Shown: piece after piece, positions 1 through 8,574 of the stretch
How the letters are laid out: every line of letters starts with the position of its first letter
How positions within the stretch are numbered: the first letter of the stretch is position 1
NCBI GenBank assembly: GCA_963662605.1
Contig: OY759785.1
Location: 868,001 to 932,000 of the forward strand
Length of the DNA stretch: 64,000 nt
DNA from: G963662605 sp963662605
Lineage (GTDB): Bacteria; Bacteroidota; Ignavibacteria; Ignavibacteriales; Ignavibacteriaceae
Direction: 5' to 3'
The notes under the pieces: generated by a model
Databases searched by the model: none
What the model was told of the DNA's origin: nothing
The model's input: only the letters and a program-made list of their open reading frames with translations
Made by a program: the position numbers and the translations under genes

Positions 1-2017
1 TTAAGATTTGTTTCATGAATTCGTGCGAAACTCTTAACGATAATCGCCTTACCGCCGAGGAAACGGGGCTCAAGAGCTGCGTGCTCGCGGCTCGATCCTT
101 CGCCGTAGTTTTCATCACCGACAACAACCCAGCCGATACCTGCCGCGCTGTATTCGCGTGCGGCTTCAGGTACTGATTTTACTTCGCCGGTTTTTACATT
201 CTTTGCTTTTCCTATCTCGCCGGAATACGCATTAACTGCGCCGATGAGCATGTTGTTTGAAATATTATCAAGATGTCCGCGATATTTCAACCATGGTCCG
301 GCCATGGAAATGTGGTCGGTGGTACACTTGCCTTAGCTTTGATAAGCACTGCAAGATTTTCAAACTCCTCACCATTCCATGGAGCAAACGGTTTTAATAA
401 CTGCAAGCGTTCGCTTGCCGGTGCAACTACTACCTCAACAGAACTGCCGTCGGCAGCCGGAGCGATAAAGCCTTCCTCGCCGCGGGTAAATCCGTTTCGC
501 GGTAATTCTTCACCAACAGGCGGATCTAATCTAACCCTAATGCCCATGTCATTTACTAACTCATCCGTCATCGGGTTAAAAGCAAGGCTTCCGGCAATGG
601 CGAGTGCGGCGGTCAATTCCGGACTTGCGACAAAGGCGAATGTATCGGGATTGCCATCGTTGCGTTTTGCAAAATTTCTATTGAACGTTGTTACAATTGA
701 ATTTCTTTCGCCGGTCGGGTTATCCATGCGTTTCCACATACCGATACACGGACCGCACGCGTTGGCCATAACCACGCTGCCGATTGATTCCAGTTCACTT
801 AACTGTCCGTCTTTTTCAATTGTCGCACGAACCTGTTCCGACCCGGGGGATATGATAAACTGTGCTTTCGGCGTAATCCCTTTTGCTTTTGCCTGCCGGA
901 GAATGCTTGTTGAGCGGTCAATATCCTCATAGCTTGAGTTGGTGCAGCTTCCGATAAGAGCCGCGCTTACTTTTTCAGGATAGCCTTTTTCTGCAACGGC
1001 ATCTTTCATGGCTGAAATCGGCCATGCGAGGTCGGGGGTAAACGGACCGTTAAGAAATGGTTCAAGTTCACTCAGGTTGATTTCAATGACCTTATCAAAA
1101 TAAGCGGATGGATTTTCCAGAACTTCTTTATCATCGCTCAAATCTTCTGCAAGAGCTTCTGCCATCTTCGCGACATCTGCGCGTCCGGTTGCTTTTAAAT
1201 ACGCGGACATCTTTTCATCAAATGCAAAGATTGAACAGGTCGCGCCGATTTCAGCACCCATGTTACAAATAGTGCCTTTGCCGGTGCATGAGAGTGACCG
1301 GGCGCCTTCGCCGAAATATTCAACAACCGCGCCGGTTCCGCCTTTAACAGTCAATAAGCCCGCGACTTTTAATATGACATCTTTTGCAGATGCCCAGCCG
1401 GAAAGCTTGCCTGTCAAATGGATACCGATAAGCTTAGGCCATTTCAATTCCCACGGCATACCTGCCATAACGTCTACAGCATCCGCACCACCGACGCCTA
1501 TTGCTATCATACCGAGTCCGCCCGCGTTAGGGGTATGTGAGTCCGTGCCGACCATCATACCGCCGGGGAAAGCATAATTTTCTAAAACAACCTGATGAAT
1601 AATTCCCGCGCCGGGTTTCCAGAAACCGATGCCGTATTTTTTACTGACGCTTTCAAGAAAATCATACACTTCTTTGTTTTCGGTGTTGGCCTTTGAAAGG
1701 TCATCTTCAGCTCCGACTTGTGCACGGATAAGATGATCACAGTGAACGGTTGACGGAACAGCTGTTCTTTTTTTACCGGCTGACATGAACTGTAATAAAG
1801 CCATCTGCGCGGTAGCATCCTGCATGGCTACTCTGTCGGGGGAAAGATCTGCGTAATCATTTCCTCTTTGTAACGGCGTATTAACGCGTTCCCATAAGTG
1901 AGCATACAATACTTTTTCTGCATAGGTCAACGGCTTTCCCGTTAATTTCCTTGCGTAAGCAACGCTATCCCGAAAGTTTTTATAAACAGCTTCAATCATG
2001 TCAATGTTTGCGGTCAT
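1..2017 (-). CDS. acn: Aconitate hydratase (mitochondrial-type), frameshifted and cut by window edge
   Basis: Interconverts citrate and isocitrate in the TCA cycle. Seen: substrate and cluster motifs in family order, including GTDSHTPNAGGLGM, GSCTNSSYEDI and ANACGPCIGMW; the last two carry the [4Fe-4S] cysteines. The main frame stops at 287-289, but the sequence beyond it continues in another frame as a typical swivel domain (VGDENYGEGSSREHAAL, FARIHETNL) up to base 1. At about 331-332 the minus strand reads AAGGCAAG where family alignment expects AAGGGCAAG (Lys-Gly-Lys before CTTDHISMAGPW), so one G is missing. The visible part covers about 672 codons of roughly 750 expected. The start is the ATG at 2017. 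Either the chromosomal gene is broken or this is an assembly error; a single lost base in a core TCA gene makes error quite possible. Confidence 0.93.
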
Positions 2018-2721
2018 CTTGCACCTGAATCTAAGTTAATAGAAAATTGTTTTTTCTAAAGTTACAAAATTTTTTTTATTACAAAATTCATTTCGCTATA
2101 AACTTTAAAAAATATTTGTCCATGCCGGTAAAATGGGCTAAATACGCATATGGTGCCCACGGTAGTTGGGCATAAACTACACAGAGGAAAACATTGTTAA
2201 AGTAAATTTTCGTTCCGCACAAGCAATAAATTTTATGTGGTCTAGTCCTCCACTACCATTGCAGGACGGCGCGTAATAGAATGTGCTGTAGAACTTTGCG
2301 AGTCCATTTTATATCACAAGTGAAAATGAATTCACCCTCGCCAGCTGAATTTAAGCCAAACCTGCATCCTCCGGCTCTTCCCTCTCTTGGTAAGAGAGGG
2401 AAGGAGGGTGAGTTCACTTTTTAAATCACTTATGCATCTCACTCTAATAGCCAGCACGATTGTGCTTTGGATGTTAATCATATTAGAAGATTCGCCTTGC
2501 TGAACTTTTCCAGCAAGGCTCAGTGTGTATAAGGAATTGAATAAATAAAGTTCAAAAAATAACTTGATATTAATGCGAATCATGTATATTTTTAGCGGCA
2601 GATACGAGGGGCGGTCTGTGTACAAATGGAAAACCTTCGATATATTGAAAAAGGATGTATGATATGCCCGAACGTATCATGAACTTTACATCTTCTTCTG
2701 CAAACAATTTTTGTATGTGCC
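2018..2721. other. Gene-poor intergenic stretch
   Basis: About 700 bases between the aconitase start and the FGE-like lipoprotein. No convincing coding region is visible; short open frames lack family signatures and overlap the palindrome at 2318-2431. The rest shows nothing recognisable apart from AT-rich sequence upstream of 2722 that may hold that gene's promoter. Confidence 0.6.
2318..2431. repeat. Large nested inverted repeat
   Basis: An inner perfect 12-bp stem, CTTCCCTCTCTT at 2377-2388 pairing with 2392-2403, has a 3-nt loop. It lies inside an outer imperfect inverted repeat: 2318-2338 (AAGTGAAAA...TTCACCCT) against 2405-2431 (AGGGTGAGTTCAC...AATCACTT). The shape suits a non-coding miniature element or REP-like repeat more than a terminator, as no T-run follows. 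Confidence 0.6.
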
Positions 2722-3819
2722 ATGAAAAAATATATCTATTTCGCTTTGTTTGTTGCTCTTGCATGCACCGGTTGTAAAAAAGACGGTGATATTACCGGCA
2801 ACACGGGGTATTCTATTCCGAATCTCTGGTCGCCTGCCAATCATACAATAAGCCAGCCGCTGACAATTGATTTCAACTGGAGCGTGGTGAACGGTGCTTC
2901 CAAATACCAGCTCGGGATATCAACCGATAGTTCTTTCGCAACAAGATTTTTTAATGACAGTACACTGACGGCAACAACACAGAAGGTCAGCGGATTTACA
3001 TTTTACACAACCTATTATTGGCGCGTGCGTGCAAAGAGCGGTGGTACGTGGACGGAGTATTCGGATACATACACATTTAAAACCGTGCCGTTCAGCATGC
3101 TTACTATACCGGCGGGAACATTTATTATGGGCGATCCGTATAGTGAAGGCGGGGCAAACGAACACCCGACGCACTCGGTAACACTCTCATCATTTTCAAT
3201 AAGTAGTACGGAAGTATCGCAAAGGATGTATCAGATGTTCACGGGAACAAATCCTTCGACTTTTCCGGGGACGTTATATCCGGTGCATATGGTGTCGTGG
3301 TATGATGCAATTGACTACTGCAATAAGCTGAGTATTGCCGAAGGTTTGACACCGTGTTATTCAATAAATGGAAGTACCGCTCCCGGATCATGGACCAGCG
3401 GGACAATTGTGATGTCGAAGACCGGTGGATACCGGCTGCCTACTGAAGCTGAATGGGAATATGCGGCCTCCGCGGGCGGAAATAGGTATTCCGGCACCAT
3501 CTCACCTGCCGAGGCCACCAATTACGCGTGGTTTTACACCGAACCTCAAAGCAGCATTCATCTGGTCGGAATAAAACTGCCTAACAGTTACGGACTGTAT
3601 GACATGTGCGGAAATATCACGGAATGGTGCTGGGACTGGTACAGCGACTATACTGCAGATGCTCAAACAAACCCCACCGGAGGGGCTACGGGAACTCTCC
3701 GGATCGCAAAAGGCGGAGCCTGGTACAGCACAATTGAACTATGCCGTATATATTATCGCTATTCCTATGCTCCGGGAACCAAGGACAAATATGTTGGATT
3801 TAGAGTGGCAAGGGATTAA
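2722..3819 (+). CDS. Lipoprotein with formylglycine-generating-enzyme-like (SUMF1) domain
   Basis: 365 aa. The N-terminus is a lipoprotein signal (hydrophobic run, then LACTGC near residue 18). Residues ~35-120 look like a fibronectin III/Ig-like domain (YYWRVRAKSG, YTFKT). Residues ~125-365 are an FGE-sulfatase domain: IPAGTFIMGD, GGYRLPTEAEWEYAASAGG, YDMCGNITEWCWDWY, VGFRVARD. In true formylglycine-generating enzymes two cysteines near the C-terminus bind copper and do the chemistry. Here only one Cys (ELCRIYYRYS) lies in that segment, so formylglycine synthesis is doubtful and a binding role at the cell surface is as likely. Bacteroidota carry many such lipoproteins. The ATG at 2722 is chosen because the signal peptide begins there; no strong Shine-Dalgarno is seen. 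Confidence 0.85.
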   Translation: MKKYIYFALFVALACTGCKKDGDITGNTGYSIPNLWSPANHTISQPLTIDFNWSVVNGASKYQLGISTDSSFATRFFNDSTLTATTQKVSGFTFYTTYYWRVRAKSGGTWTEYSDTYTFKTVPFSMLTIPAGTFIMGDPYSEGGANEHPTHSVTLSSFSISSTEVSQRMYQMFTGTNPSTFPGTLYPVHMVSWYDAIDYCNKLSIAEGLTPCYSINGSTAPGSWTSGTIVMSKTGGYRLPTEAEWEYAASAGGNRYSGTISPAEATNYAWFYTEPQSSIHLVGIKLPNSYGLYDMCGNITEWCWDWYSDYTADAQTNPTGGATGTLRIAKGGAWYSTIELCRIYYRYSYAPGTKDKYVGFRVARD

Positions 3820-3825
3820 GGTTTG

Positions 3826-3872
3826 ATTTGTATTCGCGCAAGCACCATGATTATAAGTTTGCGAATACAAAA
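3826..3872 (+). terminator. Hairpin after the FGE-like gene
   Basis: TTTGTATTCGC at 3827-3837 pairs with GCGAATACAAA at 3861-3871, loop 23 nt, seven bases after the stop codon. There is no good T-run, so it may be a weak or factor-assisted terminator or an mRNA-stabilising hairpin. Confidence 0.4.
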
Positions 3873-3931
3873 TTTGGCCATGTATGGCAAAAAATAGCCA
3901 CAAATATCGAAAACGTGGTTGATTTTAATTG

Positions 3932-3972
3932 CAAATATTAACCACAAAGATATATATTGTGGTTAATATTTG
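3932..3972. promoter_or_regulatory. Perfect 16-bp inverted repeat: candidate AbiEi operator
   Basis: CAAATATTAACCACAA (3932-3947) is the exact reverse complement of 3957-3972, separated by 9 AT-rich bases. The right arm ends 8 bases before the ATG of the antitoxin gene. AbiEi antitoxins are known to repress their own operon by binding inverted repeats in the promoter, so this is the expected operator. The perfect symmetry is seen; binding is inferred. Confidence 0.65.
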
Positions 3973-3980
3973 AAAAGCAT

Positions 3981-4760
3981 ATGAAAACCTTAGAAATAAC
4001 AGCCCAAATACTACAACACTTTAAAAACCGAAACTCGTTCACACGAAATGAACTGTTGGATTTCTATAATCTGTATGAACCTGAGCTAAACAACAGGACT
4101 TTCGGATGGCGTGTTTTTGAACTAAAAAAGAAACATGTCATTCACTCTGTTGGAAGAGGAATATACGCAATTAACCGTCGGGCTCCCTTTCAGGCAGTTG
4201 AAGAACCAATATATCGTGAAATTCATGAACAAATTATGGGGCAGCTTTCTGTTCTAGGTGAACACCGCTTAAAAAAAGAAATTTATTGTATCTGGGATAC
4301 AAAATGGATGAACCGTTATATAGATCAACAGCTTTTTAAAACGTTCATTGTCCTGGAAATATCCGAACCATATTTGGAAACTGTATTCTTTGGGCTAAAA
4401 GACTGTGGCTTGACGAATGTTTTTATAAAACCCAATCGGGAAATGTTCTCCAGATATATTATGGACACGGAAAACCCGGTAGTATTGAAGCCACTGTATA
4501 CCAGATCCCCTATTAAAAAAGAAAAAGGTATTCGTTATGCTTCTATCGAAAAGATTTTAGTTGATGTATACTGTGATAAGCAGTATTTCGATTTTTTACA
4601 TGGTAGTGAAATGAATAACTTTACTCAAAATGTAATTGCAATGCATAATATTGATTTTTCTAAACTTATAAACTACGCGGCAAGAAGAAGATGCCGGGAA
4701 GAACTAAGAAATATTTTAATCATGTATCTTGATGACGATTTAAAGGGGCAATTTCTTTGA
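3981..4760 (+). CDS. AbiEi-like antitoxin (DUF6577-type), type IV toxin-antitoxin
   Basis: About 259 aa. Residues ~1-60 resemble a winged-helix DNA-binding domain (TAQILQHFKNRNSFTRNEL, FELKKKHVIHSVGRGIYAIN), as in AbiEi-family antitoxins that repress their operon and counter the toxin without direct binding. The C-terminal half (SRYIMDTENPVVLKPL, ASIEKILVDVYCDKQ) matches the general plan of Bacteroidota antitoxins paired with AbiEii toxins. I prefer the ATG at 3981: an in-frame TTG at 3957 would put the start inside the operator arm. The stop overlaps the toxin start by 3 bases, so the two are translationally coupled. The family call rests on the N-terminal domain plus the partner gene. Confidence 0.75.
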   Translation: MKTLEITAQILQHFKNRNSFTRNELLDFYNLYEPELNNRTFGWRVFELKKKHVIHSVGRGIYAINRRAPFQAVEEPIYREIHEQIMGQLSVLGEHRLKKEIYCIWDTKWMNRYIDQQLFKTFIVLEISEPYLETVFFGLKDCGLTNVFIKPNREMFSRYIMDTENPVVLKPLYTRSPIKKEKGIRYASIEKILVDVYCDKQYFDFLHGSEMNNFTQNVIAMHNIDFSKLINYAARRRCREELRNILIMYLDDDLKGQFL

Positions 4761-5833
4761 TAAGCCAGACTTCATGTTCACCGGAGCATTTAAAATCAAT
4801 AAAATCAAATAAAGAGTTCGAAAAAATTAATCCGTCAAATCTTGAGAAGATGATATACGGGTTTGTCTTGTTGGAGAATATAAAGTTGGCGGGACTTGAT
4901 TTAATTTTTAAAGGCGGAACGTGTCTCGCGTTGCACTTCGATAAGCCGAAACGGTTTTCGGTGGATATTGATATACTAACCGTGAGCGAAAGAAAGGAAA
5001 TTGAGGATATTCTCAATGCTATTGTTTCGAATAGTAACTTTAACCGATGGGGTTTATATGAAAAGAGAAGTTACAAGGAAAATGAAATTCCAAAAGCACA
5101 TTACTTTCTTGCCTATGATTCAAGTATAGATAATAAAGAAAACTATATTTTGCTTGATATACTGTTCGGAAAAAGTTTTTATCCAAAAACTATAGAATTG
5201 GAAATTAACAATTCATTCATTGTCAATGACGGGGTGTCCACTAAAATCATGGTGCCGACTATAAATTCGATTATCGGCGATAAACTTACTGCATTTGCGC
5301 CTAATACAAGCGGATATAATTATAATAAGGGTCTGGAACTTCAAATGATTAAGCAGCTCTTCGATCTGTCGTTTTTATTTGAGGAAATAACGGACTTTCG
5401 TGAAGTTTATGATTCGTTTTATGCTAAAATTGATACGCTGAATACATATCCTAATACGCGATGGTCACCTGAGAATATTTTAGAAGATGTATATACTACA
5501 AGTTATATCCTTTCAACAGGCGGAGCCGGGCTTACTGCAGCCGAACAATACAAATACGCGGAACTTGAAACAGGAGTTAATCGCATATCGGATTTTTTAA
5601 TTCACCGGCCTTTTAGAAAAGAACATGCCATTGAAGCAGCCTCGAAATTAGCTTTGCTATGTGCAAAAATCAAAAAGCAAAATTTCGATGTTGTAGAGGA
5701 ATTTGATTATGTCACAGGTAACGTGAAATACCTTATTGCAAATCAGAAATACACCGCGCTAAACAAATTAAAAAACCAGACAACACGCTCCCTCTTCTAC
5801 TGGAATCAAACGATTAGTTTAATAGATCAATAG
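4757..5833 (+). CDS. AbiEii/AbiGii-family nucleotidyltransferase toxin
   Basis: 358 aa. The N-terminal third has the nucleotidyltransferase signature of AbiEii/MenT-type toxins: FKGGTCLALH (Gly-Gly-Thr) followed by FSVDIDIL (the metal-binding Asp-x-Asp). Later GDKLTAFAP matches the conserved lysine region of the family. Such toxins transfer nucleotides, in MenT cases to tRNA acceptor stems, and stop translation; the target here is unknown. It starts with TTG at 4757 inside the antitoxin stop, with AAGGGGC about 8 bases upstream as ribosome binding site. Gene order antitoxin-toxin and the upstream inverted repeat fit a self-regulated type IV system used in stress tolerance or phage defence. 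Confidence 0.85.
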   Translation: MISQTSCSPEHLKSIKSNKEFEKINPSNLEKMIYGFVLLENIKLAGLDLIFKGGTCLALHFDKPKRFSVDIDILTVSERKEIEDILNAIVSNSNFNRWGLYEKRSYKENEIPKAHYFLAYDSSIDNKENYILLDILFGKSFYPKTIELEINNSFIVNDGVSTKIMVPTINSIIGDKLTAFAPNTSGYNYNKGLELQMIKQLFDLSFLFEEITDFREVYDSFYAKIDTLNTYPNTRWSPENILEDVYTTSYILSTGGAGLTAAEQYKYAELETGVNRISDFLIHRPFRKEHAIEAASKLALLCAKIKKQNFDVVEEFDYVTGNVKYLIANQKYTALNKLKNQTTRSLFYWNQTISLIDQ

Positions 5834-5907
5834 AAAACTGTTGACTAGGAATCAGTTAGTCGCTCAGCAATTTTGTGATTCCACCGTCACAGCAATAAAT
5901 TATGCAC

Positions 5908-5936
5908 TTGACTTAACACAGAACGTTTTATACTAT
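5908..5936 (+). promoter_or_regulatory. Candidate promoter for a small RNA
   Basis: TTGACT (5908-5913), 17-base spacer, TACTAT (5931-5936). The downstream TACTATTG is one mismatch from the Bacteroidota TAnnTTTG element. It does not sit close to a protein start; the next gene, lysA, begins 247 bases further on, beyond a terminator. Confidence 0.4.
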
Positions 5937-5942
5937 TGCACT

Positions 5943-6081
5943 GCCGTTTGACTTATGCTTCGCCCGGAAGTGTCATTATGGGCAGGAGGCGGGTTCGGGC
6001 TTACCGCCGGGATATCAGGTTTTATGGATTCGTTGGAGCCTCCATCGGTTTAGCGGAGTGATTTCAACGAATCCTTTTTTT
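5943..6081 (+). ncRNA. Candidate structured small RNA
   Basis: A possible ~140-nt transcript between the promoter at 5908-5936 and a hairpin plus T-run ending at 6081. It contains a local stem GCCC (5962-5965)/GGGC (5980-5983), a second GGCGG (5988-5992)/CCGCC (6004-6008), and a closing stem at 6026-6074. No open reading frame of note lies in it. I do not recognise a known family (not tRNA, SRP RNA or tmRNA). Low confidence: the case is structural context only. Confidence 0.3.
6026..6081 (+). terminator. Rho-independent terminator
   Basis: GGATTCGTTG (6026-6035) pairs perfectly with CAACGAATCC (6065-6074), followed at once by seven T (6075-6081). The 29-nt apical part can fold further. It would end transcription before lysA. 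Confidence 0.65.
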
Positions 6082-6183
6082 ATTATGCACACATCTGTGA
6101 AAATCCACCTCATCCGTATCATCCGTGGTCTATCTTTCTTATATTGCGATTACGTTTTAAAAATTTAACCGGAACAGCAATAG

Positions 6184-7452
6184 ATGGAATGGAAAGAATC
6201 CCCATACTTTAATTACGAGGATAATGTACTTCACGCGGAAGGTGTGCCCGTGCCCGAGATAGTCGAGGCGGTCGGGACCCCCGTTTATATTTACAGCAGG
6301 CAGTTTCTTGTTGACCGTGCCCGTGATTTTCACAAGGCATTTGAGGAAATTCCCCACACGGTATTTTACGCGATGAAGGCTAATTATAATCTTTCCATCG
6401 TTCGCACTCTGGCCTTACGCGGCTGCGGCGTTGATGTGAATTCAGGCGGTGAATTATATCGCGCATTGAAAGCGGAAGTTGATCCTCATAAAATTTTAAT
6501 GGCCGGTGTCGGTAAAACTGAAGAAGAAATCCGCATGGCATTAAAGCATGATATTCTATTGCTAAAAGCCGAATCGCGCTGCGAGGTTGAAGTAATTAAT
6601 GAAATCGCGGGACAGCTCGGTAAAAAAGCACGCGTTGCCTTGCGTGTCAATCCCGATGTAAGCGCGGACACACATCCCTATATTTCAACTGGTTTATCAA
6701 GCAACAAATTCGGTATCAACGCGGCAGAAGCGGCAACAATATTTCTCGATAAATCATTTGACCATGTCGAATTCACCGGCGTTGATATGCACATCGGCTC
6801 CCAGATAACGACGATTGGTCCTTATGAAGAAGCCATTACAAAACTTGTCGAGCTTATTCAATATTTAAAAGAGAACGGTCTGGAACTGCATCATCTTGAT
6901 GTCGGTGGAGGCATCGGCGTTGAATATCAGAATGAAGATACGTTCACTGTATTCGATTATGCAAAAGTTATTATGCCTTTGTTGAAAAAAACGGGACTGC
7001 ATATCTTTTTCGAACCCGGCAGATATATGACTGCTAACGGCGGCATTCTCGTGTCAAAAGTTTTATACAACAAATCGAACAACGAAAAGAATTTTGTGAT
7101 TGTTGATGCCGGGATGAATGATTTGCTCCGTCCTTCGCTCTATCATGCAGAGCACCACATACAGCCGGTTGTCCGGAAAGAAGAAAATGCAAGTATTACG
7201 GCTGACGTTGTCGGTCCCATTTGCGAGTCGGGTGATTTTCTCGGCAAGGATAGGCAAATGCCGGCATTGGAACGTGGTGAATTGGTCGCAGTCATGTCTG
7301 CCGGCGCATACGGTATGGTAATGTCATCGAATTACAACGCGCGGTCGCGTCCGCCTGAAGTACTGGTTATTGGCGACACATGGCAAATTGTCCGCTGCCG
7401 CGAAAACTACGAGCATCAGATATGGGACGAGCTCGACGCGTTTGTAGGATAA
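6184..7452 (+). CDS. lysA: Diaminopimelate decarboxylase
   Basis: 422 aa, normal length. Last step of lysine synthesis: decarboxylates meso-diaminopimelate using pyridoxal phosphate. Seen: YAMKANYN with the PLP lysine at about residue 65, the barrel motif HIGSQ, the phosphate loop GGGIGVEY, EPGRYMTANGG, and CESGDFLG with the substrate-binding Cys of the partner active site. The fold is group IV alanine-racemase-like barrel plus C-terminal beta domain. The ATG at 6184 follows a weak purine stretch. It stands alone between a terminator and a palindromic repeat. Confidence 0.95.
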   Translation: MEWKESPYFNYEDNVLHAEGVPVPEIVEAVGTPVYIYSRQFLVDRARDFHKAFEEIPHTVFYAMKANYNLSIVRTLALRGCGVDVNSGGELYRALKAEVDPHKILMAGVGKTEEEIRMALKHDILLLKAESRCEVEVINEIAGQLGKKARVALRVNPDVSADTHPYISTGLSSNKFGINAAEAATIFLDKSFDHVEFTGVDMHIGSQITTIGPYEEAITKLVELIQYLKENGLELHHLDVGGGIGVEYQNEDTFTVFDYAKVIMPLLKKTGLHIFFEPGRYMTANGGILVSKVLYNKSNNEKNFVIVDAGMNDLLRPSLYHAEHHIQPVVRKEENASITADVVGPICESGDFLGKDRQMPALERGELVAVMSAGAYGMVMSSNYNARSRPPEVLVIGDTWQIVRCRENYEHQIWDELDAFVG

Positions 7453-7461
7453 GGCGTTCTT

Positions 7462-7489
7462 TGTCATTCCCGCGAAGGCGGGAATCCAT
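7462..7489. repeat. REP-like palindrome, left copy flanking the GIY-YIG gene
   Basis: 28 bp beginning TGTCATTCCCGC and ending GGCGGGAATCCAT; internally palindromic (ATTCCCGC/GCGGGAAT around a GAAG core). It is the exact reverse complement of 7816-7843. Confidence 0.85.
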
Positions 7490-7522
7490 GTGATTCATTT
7501 TTTTTGGGGGAGAATACATCAG

Positions 7523-7810
7523 GTGAAACAATATTATGTGTATATAATTGCGAGCAGGAAAAATGGCACGCTCTATATTGGGGTGACCAATAATTTTATC
7601 CGGCGCGCTTATGAGCATCGGGAAGGGTTGGTAGATGGTTTTACAAAAAGGTATTCGGTCAAAATTCTAGTCTTCTATGAAATACATACCGATATCAATG
7701 TGGCTCTGCTTCGTGAGAAACAATTAAAAAAATGGAATCGTGCATGGAAAATTCAATTGATTGAGGAAATGAATCCTGATTGGTCGGATCTTTATGAAAC
7801 TATAATTTAA
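7523..7810 (+). CDS. Single-domain GIY-YIG endonuclease-family protein
   Basis: About 95 aa, the usual size of stand-alone UPF0213-type GIY-YIG proteins. Seen: YYVYIIASRKNGTLYIGVT (GIY-YIG elements), NNFIRRAYEHREG (catalytic Arg region) and LREKQLKKWNRAWKIQLIE. Members are predicted DNA nucleases; the biological role of the small ones is mostly unknown. Start: a GTG at 7523 has a GGGGGAG stretch upstream and gives the family length. An alternative in-frame GTG at 7490 directly abuts the palindrome. The gene is boxed between two identical inverted 28-bp palindromes, which suggests they move or are maintained together. Confidence 0.85.
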   Translation: MKQYYVYIIASRKNGTLYIGVTNNFIRRAYEHREGLVDGFTKRYSVKILVFYEIHTDINVALLREKQLKKWNRAWKIQLIEEMNPDWSDLYETII

Positions 7811-7815
7811 CTGGA

Positions 7816-7843
7816 ATGGATTCCCGCCTTCGCGGGAATGACA
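7816..7843. repeat. REP-like palindrome, right copy flanking the GIY-YIG gene
   Basis: Exact inverted copy of 7462-7489, starting 5 bases after the GIY-YIG stop codon. Perfect 28/28 identity between the two flanks. Confidence 0.85.
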
Positions 7844-7872
7844 TTTTAAAGCTAATGAGTATTTATAATATG

Positions 7873-7902
7873 CTATTAATAACTTCGTCATTTATGCCGG
7901 AG
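7873..7902. repeat. Dispersed repeat upstream of the DUF1003 gene
   Basis: 30 bases, CTATTAATAACTTCGTCATT followed by TATGCCGGAG. They match 63954-63983 at 26 of 30 positions. The core TCATTTATG occurs in both. Likely part of a dispersed palindromic repeat family. Confidence 0.5.
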
Positions 7903-7916
7903 AGTAGAGGTGTAAA

Positions 7917-8366
7917 ATGGAAAACAACACAGACATAAATCACGAACACGTGCGCAAAAACAACTGGCATCAGCAGCACAAAGAGCATCAGACGTTCGGT
8001 CAAAAGATTGCGGATGCTGTAGCAAACGGAATGGGCTCGTGGAGCTTTATCATCATACAGACGGTTTTTGTTATCATATGGATGTCTCTCAATGTAGTGG
8101 GCTGGTGTTTTCATTGGGATGTTTATCCGTTCATTTTATTGAACCTGCTTTTCTCTACACAGGCAGCCTATGCTGCACCTATCATCATGATGGCACAGAA
8201 CAGACAGAGCGACAGAGACCGCTTTCAGGCTAACGAGGATTATATAACTAACGTGCGGGCGAAAAAGGAGATTGAAGAACTGCAAAAGTCGCTCGCCCGC
8301 ATCGAAAATGAAAAACTTGATGTGATTCTCGCGGAACTGAAAGAATTAAAAGCTCAAAAAAACTAA
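7917..8366 (+). CDS. DUF1003 membrane protein
   Basis: 149 aa. Two close transmembrane segments at about residues 42-64 (WSFIIIQTVFVIIWMSLNVV) and 71-90 (YPFILLNLLFSTQAAYAAPI), then the family signature MMAQNRQSDRDR and a C-terminal coiled coil rich in Glu/Lys (~115-149). DUF1003 proteins are widespread inner-membrane proteins of unknown function. The His-rich N-terminus is cytoplasmic by the positive-inside pattern. Its stop is followed 18 bases later by a 34-bp palindrome. Confidence 0.88.
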   Translation: MENNTDINHEHVRKNNWHQQHKEHQTFGQKIADAVANGMGSWSFIIIQTVFVIIWMSLNVVGWCFHWDVYPFILLNLLFSTQAAYAAPIIMMAQNRQSDRDRFQANEDYITNVRAKKEIEELQKSLARIENEKLDVILAELKELKAQKN

Positions 8367-8383
8367 TACAATTTCCCGATATA

Positions 8384-8417
8384 TTCCAAACACATAGGTT
8401 AACCTATGTGTTTGGAA
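8384..8417. repeat. 34-bp perfect palindrome, GGTTAACC centre (copy 1)
   Basis: TTCCAAACACATAGGTT followed immediately by its exact reverse complement, with no loop. It shares length, the TTCC ends and the GGTTAACC centre with 13176-13209, though the arm sequence between differs. No T-run on either side. Confidence 0.75.
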
Positions 8418-8574
8418 AAAGACTTCTCCGTAATACTACTGTCAAATACCCCAATTAGTAAATATTTCTCACTCAAACGCTGCGTTTTCCGCATTGTGAG
8501 CGGCTGCAACCTTGTATCTACCCTCAAAAATTCATAAATTGCCGGTTCGTAATTATTTATAGATAGAGGATAGA

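Noticed and set aside
273..932. 219-codon plus-strand frame opposite aconitase
   Set aside because: Antisense to well-conserved aconitase codons; no signature.
2332..2625. 97-codon minus-strand frame in the intergenic gap
   Set aside because: It overlaps the palindromic element, has no family features and no ribosome binding site.
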